Source: Folioceros fuciformis (lineage: Eukaryota; Anthocerotophyta; Anthocerotopsida; Anthocerotales). From it: a stretch of DNA of 27,158 bases. Below, piece after piece: positions 20,101 to 27,158 of the stretch. Under the pieces are notes generated by a model, which was not told where the DNA came from, made no database searches, and saw only the letters and a list, made by a program, of their open reading frames with translations. The DNA lies in the NCBI GenBank assembly GCA_049999805.1, contig JBNGIO010005832.1:1-27158 (forward strand), read 5' to 3'. The stretch's first letter is position 1; every line of letters starts with the position of its first letter. The position numbers and the translations under genes are program-made.

Positions 20101-20475
20101 TCCGTGGCTCTCTCCTCCACCAAGGCCGAATACAAGGCTTTGACGGATTCAGCCAACAAGGCAGAGTGGGCACGCAGTTTCCTTGCCGATCTACAGTTCC
20201 CACAGGCCAAGCCAACCAAAGTATTTTGTGACAATCAGTCTACCATCGCGTTGGTTGGAAACCCTCGTTTCCATGCCCGCACGAAACATATCGAAATTCA
20301 GCACCACTTTGTGCGACATTCAGTTGAGAGGAAGATTGTGAAGATTGAATATATACCTACCGATCTTAATCTAGCTGATCTGCTCACCAAGGCCCTTCCT
20401 AAGGCTAAGCACAATTTCTTTCTTAAAGAAATGGGAATTGCAGACCACCTTGGCCTTCTTCCACCAACTGGCTAG
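17161..20475 (+). pseudogene. Copia-C pol: integrase, reverse transcriptase, RNase H with four lesions
   Basis: Order of domains: GAG-pre-integrase end (VLYVPT, HLLSVSQL), integrase zinc finger (HARLGH, CDSC), catalytic core (DLVHTDISG, SDNGSEF, VAERRNQTF), a variable acidic linker with YPSRTRHP, RT (SCKWVFKHK, LIARGFSQV, QMDVSTAFLYG), RNase H (STKKQMSVALSSTKAEYKAL, FCDNQSTIAL, FHARTKHIEI, DLLTKALP). Lesions are TAG at 18181, a small deletion with frameshift near 19080, a frameshift near 19797 and TAA at 20041. The RT active site reads YVAD where Copia enzymes have YVDD, so a catalytic Asp is lost as well. It cannot produce a working polyprotein. Confidence 0.95.
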
Positions 20476-20652
20476 CCTTAGTCTACAGTTCTGAGCAACA
20501 GGTACCCGCGGATGAAGCTCTCTCACCATATCCAATCGCGCATCTTGTTGCTACTCTGGTAATGGGATTCTCGCTGCTGCTGCTAGTCTCGCTGCCACCT
20601 CAGCCCTTTCTACATTGTGCCTTCGTTGCAGTTGCCGATCCGATTGCAGGAC

Positions 20653-20841
20653 TTACAGTCGCTGACACAGCGAGCTCGATATTCCATCCTGCCAGAGTGA
20701 CGAGTTTCTTTGCTTCATGTCTTCCCCAGTTTGTATGCGCTTATCCTTGTGTTTCTGCTTCTTCACATGTTCGATGAGGAGGAATATGGCAATGGTTAGC
20801 GCACAGCTCGTCAGCGTAAAGTGGACTGCTGCACTTATCAT
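20653..20841 (-). CDS. Antisense small ORF of Copia-C with N-terminal hydrophobic segment
   Basis: ATG at 20841, 42 bp inside the 3' LTR, opens 62 codons: a hydrophobic stretch (LTSCALTIAIFLLIEHV) then a highly basic stretch (KKQKHKDKR). The frame ends at CTGTAAGTCC, where GTAAGT is also a consensus splice donor, so a further exon is possible, but I could not identify one. The position and general build match the antisense frames of Copia-A and Copia-B; the sequences are not clearly alignable. Confidence 0.35.
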   Translation of the reverse strand: MISAAVHFTLTSCALTIAIFLLIEHVKKQKHKDKRIQTGEDMKQRNSSLWQDGISSSLCQRL

Positions 20842-20874
20842 TTCTGACGTTGTCGTAGTTCATAGTGTCGTGGT

Positions 20875-20882
20875 TAAGGGGG
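20875..20882 (+). promoter_or_regulatory. Copia-C polypurine tract
   Basis: taaggggg directly precedes the 3' LTR (TGTATTAAG), the place and composition expected for plus-strand priming. Confidence 0.7.
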
Positions 20883-21105
20883 TGTATTAAGACCCCATCT
20901 GGTCTATTTAACCACGTCGCTAGGATTTACCAATATGCTAGGTATAATATACATATATAGCTGAATTAGCCCTAATATGAATAGACACAAATGAATAGCC
21001 ACTTAACCCTTTTTAGTGTTTAAGAACAAAAAACCTTTTATTATCAATCATCATTTTTTGCTGAATATGTGATTTTTTCAAGCTCCGCTCTACCAAAATC
21101 TAACA
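20883..21105 (+). repeat. Copia-C 3' LTR (223 bp)
   Basis: It starts TGTATTAAG after the purine run and ends TCTAACA before gatag. The perfect TAACA end, matching TGTTA of the 5' LTR, and the duplication define it. Confidence 0.9.
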
Positions 21106-21110
21106 GATAG

Positions 21111-21717
21111 ACGCCCTAAGGATGGGCATTGTGAAAGGTGACAAAGAGAAACTGGTCGTAGGTGAAAAGTTATTGACTTGTGAGCCTTGTGACAGGCTAC
21201 TCACTTGCCACTCATCTGGACTGCTGAAACCACCACTTATTTAGGACAGCATTGTTTCACAAGGATGATGAATAAAGGGATCCATGTCTTTCTCGGTTAA
21301 GCAAAACCAAGTGCACAACAGAGCTTTGTGGAAGACGGGCGGGAAACTTGTTTAACCAAAATGAAGTGCATGAAGTTGGTTTGAGGAAGAAGTATGTTTC
21401 GCGAGCTGCTGAAGTAATAAAATAGATTGCATGTGAATGGGTATTGAAAAGGATTGTGCCTAGTAAATCATTGACCGTAATAACATTGTTAAATATGCCA
21501 TGGGTTGGCATACAATTGCATTCAAGTTTTTTCATGTTGGGTGTGTCAGGGTGTGTGAGTAGCTACCGGCCAAAGGGGTTGGTAGCTACTGACAAGTTTC
21601 AGAAGTGAGCGAAGCTGCCATGTCACGATGGCATGACTGCGCAGTGTACAAGGGCTTTACATGCACCACCCAATCCTGCCTCCCCATTTCCTAACACCTA
21701 GTGTAAACTCGGCCTAA
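21111..21717. mobile_element. Harbinger-type end continuing from the Myb/SANT side
   Basis: After Copia-C the interrupted sequence continues without a convincing gene. Near its end is a hairpin with a 14-bp, one-mismatch stem (21554-21567 with 21581-21594), then ctagtgtaaactcggcc (21698-21714) followed by TAA. This end matches 10781-10795 apart from single changes, so it is read as the right terminus of a second Harbinger-family element that carries the Myb/SANT-like gene. Confidence 0.5.
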
Positions 21718-22779
21718 TAGCTAGACAACGACAAGCGCAAGCAGGATAGGACGAAGTGAGGTTGGATAGTCGAAGGAGCAACAACAAGTGGGGACAAAGT
21801 GAGGTTAGACAGCTGAAAGAGAATGACAAATGATCGAAGAGCCACTTGGAGAGTAAAGCCAACGTGGCAAATGTGTTGAAGGAGGAGAATGACAAATGAT
21901 CAAAGAGCCAATTGGAGAGTAAAGCCAACGTGGCAAATGTGTTGAAGGCTACGAAGGAGGCCGCATCGTTGTCAAGATCATTCAAAACCACCAACGAGTG
22001 GTTGGTTGGTGCATGATGTCCCGAAGCAGAGAATACGTTTATTCACTTAACTTTAGGTCCATTAGACGAGGTTCAAAAAATAGACCATTTGGCGGACAAC
22101 AAAAGCCGCATCCCATGCTATTGCTACTAAAAGGGGTAACATATACATTCTTTTCACGTGCACTTTCTCCAAAGAATGTACCTTGTTCTTGTTCTACGTC
22201 AAACCGCTTACTTTCCTCATGCAACCGCGGTTGCAGATTTTCGGACACCTTGACAGGCTTGACCGCCGCTTGAGGCCATTCAATCCCTTCAAATCATCCT
22301 TTGATTCCACCCATATTGTTATTTATTTATTTATTTATTTTAGAAAATCAAGATGGAAAAACCGTTCTCCCATATTGCTTCGCGTAGGGCAGCCACAATC
22401 ATTCACATTCTTCAAGGAAACGTCTGTACAAGACAGGAGTCCTCACATCATCGTTGACGTTATACAAGTACCACACCTTTTTGACCGCCATCCTGTTCTG
22501 CCATGCTCGCCAGCACTGTACCTCATCATCGCAATAAACCACCCGTCAGCATGGAAGAAGATCATAGCAGACCACTGCGTTTCCAGCCTGCAGACTACTA
22601 TACCGGCTCGAGCATGAATATGAATAATTGTTTGCTTAGGCCATGCTACACGCCGATGAGCAGCAGAAACCTAGAGCACCCTGTCACTACCAGCGCCAGT
22701 GCTCCCCCCCTCCCCATTTTTTTTGTTGTCTTCTTCGGACCCGTTGTGCACTCAGCAGCAGGCTGGTGTGTGCACAGGG
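21718..22779. other. Upstream region of the PPR gene, no gene seen
   Basis: It holds a 67-bp tandem duplication (21814-21881 and 21882-21948; core gagaatgacaaatgatc), an (attt) microsatellite at 22318-22341 and a C-tract followed by eight T around 22703-22724. The frames crossing it look random. Any promoter and 5' UTR of the PPR gene must lie here or further left. Confidence 0.5.
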
Positions 22780-25700
22780 ATGGTCATATTTGGATCTCCG
22801 GCTCACCTCAGTGCAGGTAGTAAACCCCTGAACATCAAAGCCTCCAGGTGCAGCAGAGTACGAAGTCGGAATCCAGCACTTCCACTTCCCACAAAGTATG
22901 TGGCTGGGGACCGCGTTTCCAACGATGCTCGTCGCCAGGAGCAGGAGCAATTGTGGCTGCATCTTTTTCTGGATCCTACCATGTGGTGGGATAGCAGAGG
23001 GGATAAGAAGAGCTCACATTGGCCTGATTTCCGGCGGAAGGGGTCAGGTGAGGTCCTGTGGTTAAACAACATGTTCAAGCCAGCTTGGGTGGATGACCAG
23101 CTCCTTTTCTTGGATACCCACTTGGCTCATGGAGCCTCTTCCAGATCCAGCTCTTCGGAGAAGCCTCAAGCTGACAACAGGCGTGCCACATCGGAAATGG
23201 GCTCCAGGTGCAGCACCAGCGTAAGGACCCCAGCAATTCTACCTCCCACCAAAGATTTGAGTGGGGACGGGTTCTCAAGTGATGCTCGTTGCCAGGTTCA
23301 GCAGGACTTGTGGCAACCATTTTCTCCTGACTCTACCATCCAGTGCCACTATAAACGAGATAAGAAGAGCTCCCGTGCGACCGAATGCCGGCGCAAGGGG
23401 TCGAGCGAGGTCCTGTGGTTAAACAATCTGCATGCCCCAGCTTGGGTTGATGAACAGCTCGTCTCCTCCTTGGATACACGGACGGCTGATGCTTCCGTAT
23501 GCTCTCCTTCCAAGCCGACCTCCCCGGGTAAGCCTCAGCCTGGGAGGCGTGCAGGATGGGAGGTTGGCGTCGTAACGCCCGGCACCGTTACCATGTTATG
23601 TCATCAGGGGAAGCTTTCTGAGGCCATTGTGGCCCTGGAATCTTTGGCGCACATGGACTCCGCTATTTCTCACTCTTTGCTTCGCACGGTGCTCAAACTT
23701 TGTACATCTAGGAAAAATTTGGTTGTGGGTCGACGCCTTCATCATCTCTGTGTCAAGCTGGGGTACGACTCCAATACATCTTTGGGGAGCCACATCTTGC
23801 GCATGTATGCATCTGAAGGTAGGCTGAAGGAGGCGAAGGAAGTGCTCACCAGGGTGGGCAAACCAGATGCCCTTATGTGGTCTTCCATCATTTTCGCATA
23901 TGCTAAGCATGGGAAACCTAACGAAGCCTTGCAACTGTACCAGGAGATGCGTAGGTCAGGAGCCAAGGCAAATGCCCACGTCTTTGCAGCTGCTCTTCAA
24001 GCTTGTGCTTTGGCTGCGGACTTGGAATCGGGCAGAAAAGTGCACTGTGATATACTGCACAGCTGCATTCCCCCTGACATATTCGTTGGCACCTGCCTGT
24101 TGAACATGTATGCAAAATTTGGTGAAATGGAAGATGCACGTCAGGTTTTTGACAGCATCGCTACAAAGGATGTGGTGACGTGGAATGCCCTCATATCTGG
24201 CTATGCAAAATGTGGTCAGCTGGAAGACGCACGTCAGGTTTTTGATAGCGTCAAGACAAAGAACGTTGTGACATGGAATGCCCTGATATCTGGGTATGTG
24301 GAACACGGGCAGGGACATGAGGCCCTTCTTGTGTATGGAGAAATGGAGCGGGAGGGGCTCCTTTTGGCTGACCACGTTACGTTTGCTTGCCTTCTGAAGG
24401 CCTGTGCAAGCACTGGTGCGTTACAGAATGGCAGGCACCTGCACTCCCTGATTGTTGAAAGAGGGCTGCTGGATAACCTGGTGTTGGGTAACTGCGTGGT
24501 GGACATGTATGCAAAATGTGGTGAATTGGAAGATGCGCGCCAGGTTTTTGACAGCTTGGTCACGAAGGATGTGGTGACATGGAATGCCCTCATAGCTGGG
24601 TATGCACATCAAGGCCTCGGCCGAGAGGCGCTTCTTGTGTTTGAGCGAATGGAGGAGGAGGGCCTCGTTTTGGCTGACCATGTTACATTTGCCTGCCTTC
24701 TAAAGGCCTGTTCAAGGACTGGAGACTTACAGAATGGCAGCCATTTGCACTCACAGATTGCTGAAAGACGACTGCTGGATAATGTAGTGTTGGGCACCTG
24801 CCTAGTTGACATGTATGCAAAATGTGGTCAAATGGAAGATGCACGCCGTGTCTTTGACAGCTTAGCTACCAAAAACGTGGTGACATGGACGGCACTGTGT
24901 GCTGGGTATGCACAGCAAGGGCTCGGCCAAGAGGCCCTTGTGGTGTATGGACAAATGGAGGAGGAGGGCCTCACCCTGGCTGACCATGTAACTTTCGCTT
25001 GCCTTCTGAAGGCCTGTGGAAGCAATGGTGCGTTACAGAAGGGCAAGCAGCTGCACTCGCAGATTGTAGAAAGAGGACTGCTGGATAACGTGGTGTTGGG
25101 CACCTGCCTGGTGGACATGTACGCAAAATGTGGTGAACTAGAAGATGCACGCCACATTTTTGACAGCATGAAAACAAAGAATGTGGTGACGTGGAATGCC
25201 CTGATATCTGGGTATGGTAGTTGTGATGATGGTCATACAGCAGTAGCTTGTTTCGAGGAGATGTTATTTGCGGGTATCCAGCCTGATGGTGGTACTTTCA
25301 CTTGCCTTCTATCAGCATGCAGTCATGAGGGACTTGTGCAGGAGGGTCTCAAACACTTTGTTTCCATGGCTGAACTGCATGGCGTCAAACCCACTATTGA
25401 GCATTACACCTGCATGGTCGATCTTCTTGGGCGTGCAGGCCATTTAGGTGAGGCTGAGAGCATGCTTTTGTCATGTGAGGGCCAAAATAATGTTGTGGTC
25501 TTGACGTCCTTGTTGAATGCGTGCAAAAATCATGGGGACATAGAGAGGGCGATGTGGTGTTTTGAAGCCATTGTCAGGTTGGACCCCCACGAGGCGCCTG
25601 CGTATGTGCTCATGGCCAATGCTTACGCAGATGCAGGCAGGTGGACCGATGTACACAGAATCGAATCACAGAGACACATAGCAGGAGCTCACAAGAAACC

Positions 25701-26097
25701 AGCGGTGGCGACCGTTGAGGTGAATAAGCAGGTACATAGGTTCCTGGTGGGAGAAAGGAGGGAGGATATTGCCCTTACGATAGAGAGCTCGAATGCACGG
25801 CTGAAGCAGGAAGGGGGCCATGAACCTCACACAAAATTGGTGTTGAAGCCACTTTCTGAGACGGAGAAGGAGGATGCGCTTTGTGGGCATGCGGAGAAGC
25901 TGGCCCTGGCGTTTGGTCTGTTGAACACTCCGAGTGGGACCCCTCTTGTGGTGACGAAGAATCTACGGATGTGCAGTGACTGCCATAGTTCCACGGAGAT
26001 AATGTCACGGCTTGAACAGCGAGACATTGTTGTGAGGGATGGGTACCGTGTGCATCGATTCGCAAAGGGTTCATGCAGTTGCAAGGGTCGACCATGA
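22780..26097 (+). CDS. PLS-class PPR protein with DYW:KP domain, candidate organellar RNA-editing factor
   Basis: 1105 residues, intronless. The frame is open from 22699, but its first ATG is 22780 (acagggATGG), chosen as start. The N-terminus is Ser/Arg-rich, which suits an organelle transit peptide. Residues about 23-141 and 143-259 are two copies of an unrecognised module (both contain EVLWLNN and PAWVD). From about 270 follows a PLS array of PPR motifs, including three successive 306-bp P-L-S units (24265-25182) and one extra S motif. Then come L2/S2, E1 and E2 motifs. The last 135 residues are a deaminase-like DYW domain with HAEK (1037), CSDCH (1065), H/CSC (1099-1101), KKPA (972-975) replacing the PG box, and C-terminal GRP instead of DYW. 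The KP/GRP form is the type linked to U-to-C editing. Zinc and catalytic residues are intact, so it should be functional. Confidence 0.95.
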   Translation: MVIFGSPAHLSAGSKPLNIKASRCSRVRSRNPALPLPTKYVAGDRVSNDARRQEQEQLWLHLFLDPTMWWDSRGDKKSSHWPDFRRKGSGEVLWLNNMFKPAWVDDQLLFLDTHLAHGASSRSSSSEKPQADNRRATSEMGSRCSTSVRTPAILPPTKDLSGDGFSSDARCQVQQDLWQPFSPDSTIQCHYKRDKKSSRATECRRKGSSEVLWLNNLHAPAWVDEQLVSSLDTRTADASVCSPSKPTSPGKPQPGRRAGWEVGVVTPGTVTMLCHQGKLSEAIVALESLAHMDSAISHSLLRTVLKLCTSRKNLVVGRRLHHLCVKLGYDSNTSLGSHILRMYASEGRLKEAKEVLTRVGKPDALMWSSIIFAYAKHGKPNEALQLYQEMRRSGAKANAHVFAAALQACALAADLESGRKVHCDILHSCIPPDIFVGTCLLNMYAKFGEMEDARQVFDSIATKDVVTWNALISGYAKCGQLEDARQVFDSVKTKNVVTWNALISGYVEHGQGHEALLVYGEMEREGLLLADHVTFACLLKACASTGALQNGRHLHSLIVERGLLDNLVLGNCVVDMYAKCGELEDARQVFDSLVTKDVVTWNALIAGYAHQGLGREALLVFERMEEEGLVLADHVTFACLLKACSRTGDLQNGSHLHSQIAERRLLDNVVLGTCLVDMYAKCGQMEDARRVFDSLATKNVVTWTALCAGYAQQGLGQEALVVYGQMEEEGLTLADHVTFACLLKACGSNGALQKGKQLHSQIVERGLLDNVVLGTCLVDMYAKCGELEDARHIFDSMKTKNVVTWNALISGYGSCDDGHTAVACFEEMLFAGIQPDGGTFTCLLSACSHEGLVQEGLKHFVSMAELHGVKPTIEHYTCMVDLLGRAGHLGEAESMLLSCEGQNNVVVLTSLLNACKNHGDIERAMWCFEAIVRLDPHEAPAYVLMANAYADAGRWTDVHRIESQRHIAGAHKKPAVATVEVNKQVHRFLVGERREDIALTIESSNARLKQEGGHEPHTKLVLKPLSETEKEDALCGHAEKLALAFGLLNTPSGTPLVVTKNLRMCSDCHSSTEIMSRLEQRDIVVRDGYRVHRFAKGSCSCKGRP
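24265..25182 (+). repeat. Three tandem 306-bp units encoding P-L-S PPR triplets
   Basis: Units begin at 24265, 24571 and 24877 (each at the codons for VVTW), and a fourth, diverging unit starts at 25183. The spacing is exactly 102 codons. Phrases such as HVTFACLLKAC, LLDN and VDMYAKCG recur in each. This indicates recent expansion of the RNA-binding surface. Confidence 0.95.
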
Positions 26098-27158
26098 AAA
26101 CAATGAAAGTTCCAGCGAGTACTTTACCTCTGCTGTGTATTGTGGGTAGTAGAGATGTCATTCGCGTTCTTCCTTGGGAGTGGCGTGAAATCGAGATTGT
26201 GGAACTGAAGGTGAAAGCTTCTGCCAGTGTTTCCAACTTGACGGCCGGTATATCATCTCTAACTGCACACCTGCGGAATGGAGTGTGTGCACACCTCTCC
26301 CCTTCTCTGTGTGGAATGTTCATGCTTCAAATCGATTGAAGTAGCAGAGCGTGACCCCACCAACTCATGTCCAGCCCTCCATCTCCATATATTTTCCTGT
26401 TTCTCGGTACCCAAGGACAATCAGCCTGCGCTATCTATCCGTCTTTCCTTCAGGGTGACATCTTGCATAGTGGGCTTCCACTCACTACAGGTGATCAACT
26501 ATGATCTTCACTATCTCGTCTTTACTCACCGCTCTTGGAATTTTATTTCTCACAATTAAGCATACTTGGCTCCACGGCTTGCAACCTGTTGTGCAAAAGT
26601 TCTAAAGTTCTAAGCTTCCTCTGTGGCGGACACTTCCAAGGCTTACTTAAGGTTTGGCCAGAAATCCACCTATAACAACGTCTGAATTAAATCAGGTCTT
26701 ACTTAAGGTTTGGCCAGAAATCCTCCTATAACAACGTCTGAATTAAATCAGGTCTGTCCACACAAATTGGTTTTCATTCTAAATCCAAATGAATTTGGTT
26801 TTCACTCTAAATCCAAATGGTAAATGGCCATGTTCGCAATCATCCGCTTTTTTTTCTAGTCTGGTGCACACCATGCACTCTTTACGGTGCAATCACATCG
26901 GGAATGATATGATGAGACATAAATGTTTTAGATCTTCGACCATGCATGATTCTAAATGTCCATTGATACTATTTGTTCTCAAAAAACCCTGTTTTTTGCA
27001 TGTATTTGATTCATTTCAAATAGTGGGTCTTCAGTTCTGGGTTACCCTAGAGTTCGCCAATCTCGCCTATTCTTTTCCTATTCTTCACTTCTGATCTCAT
27101 CACTCAACTTCAAACCATGGGTGGTGGCACTGGCTAGATTGATGACACGGGGGCATAT
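26098..27158. other. 3' flank of the PPR gene
   Basis: No gene is supported. It contains two tandem repeats: 56 bp twice (26642-26753, core cttacttaaggtttggccag) and about 28 bp twice (26764-26819, core ttctaaatccaaatg). The 3' UTR of the PPR gene should be in the first few hundred bases, but no clear poly(A) signal stands out. Confidence 0.6.
26642..26753. repeat. 56-bp tandem duplication
   Basis: Copies start at 26642 and 26698 and differ by about one base (tccacc versus tcctcc). Confidence 0.95.

Larger units (their letters stand above)
17026..21105 (+). mobile_element. Copia-C: Ty1/Copia retrotransposon lacking gag and protease
   Basis: The borders are TGTTA at 17026 and TAACA at 21105, with gatag duplicated outside. 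The 3' LTR (20883-21105) is complete; the 5' LTR (17026-17160) lacks its last 86 bases and joins directly to pol coding sequence, so the primer site, gag and protease are gone. Over the shared 135 bases the LTRs differ by one substitution and a 2-base indel, suggesting a young copy. It is inserted in the 5' flank of the Myb/SANT-like gene. Confidence 0.92.

Noticed and set aside
3467-20475. In-frame stop codons in transposase, pectin acetylesterase and Copia frames as candidates for U-to-C RNA editing
   Set aside because: DYW:KP editing acts in organelles; these are nuclear sequences, several with frameshifts that editing cannot repair.
21698-21994. Minus-strand frame with a repeated FNTFATLALLS phrase
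   Set aside because: The repetition comes from the 67-bp DNA duplication; composition and end position give no sign of a gene.
22699-22779. Upstream extension of the PPR frame
   Set aside because: It lacks an ATG (the first codon is GTG); the first ATG is at 22780.
22803-26323. Several long minus-strand frames across the PPR gene
   Set aside because: They mirror the repeated PPR codons on the other strand and show no independent coding features.

Overview
The window is nuclear DNA of a land plant, most likely a fern. The main evidence is the large intronless PLS-type pentatricopeptide-repeat (PPR) gene at the right. Its C-terminal editing domain has the variant form called DYW:KP: a KPA motif where the PG box should be, and GRP as the last three residues. 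As I recall the literature, that form is typical of hornworts, ferns and some lycophytes, whose organelles show abundant U-to-C RNA editing. Plant LTR retrotransposons with an initiator-Met tRNA primer site and PIF/Harbinger-type DNA transposons agree with this. The genus cannot be told from the sequence.

Layout. 1-878: right end of a dispersed LTR-like repeat (here L1), running off the left edge. 879-about 2824: remnant of a Ty1/Copia element (Copia-A, + strand) with RT and RNase H pieces and, on the opposite strand, a spliced-looking gene (1857-2698). About 3056-4818 and 10013-10795: one PIF/Harbinger element. Its transposase (minus strand) is cut at codon 13 by Copia-B (4824-10012, minus strand, LTRs, primer site, TSD tctct). 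Copia-B is itself interrupted in its RNase H by a 1955-bp L1 element (6052-8006, TSD ctcac). A minisatellite lies just upstream of the transposase. 11120-11995: coding-like relic of unknown family. 12187-13529: intronless, broken pectin acetylesterase. 13665-15310: a diverged duplication. 15340-15775: Ty3/Gypsy scrap. 15769-16223: 180-bp tandem repeats, inverted relative to those at 3056-3466. 16224-16867: two-exon Myb/SANT-like Harbinger partner protein. 17026-21105: Copia-C with TSD gatag, lacking gag and protease. 21698-21714: Harbinger-type end. 22780-26097: the PPR gene, the only clearly intact conventional gene. 26098-27158: 3' flank with two small tandem repeats.

How the parts relate. 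Most of the first 21 kb is a nest of transposons, and three insertions can be ordered from their target-site duplications (Harbinger, then Copia-B, then L1; the Myb-side element, then Copia-C). Two patterns are not explained by routine annotation. All three Copia copies carry an antisense reading frame between RNase H and the 3' LTR that opens with a hydrophobic segment. The PPR protein combines a DYW:KP domain with a duplicated, unrecognised N-terminal module of about 119 residues. I see no tRNA, rRNA or CRISPR array.
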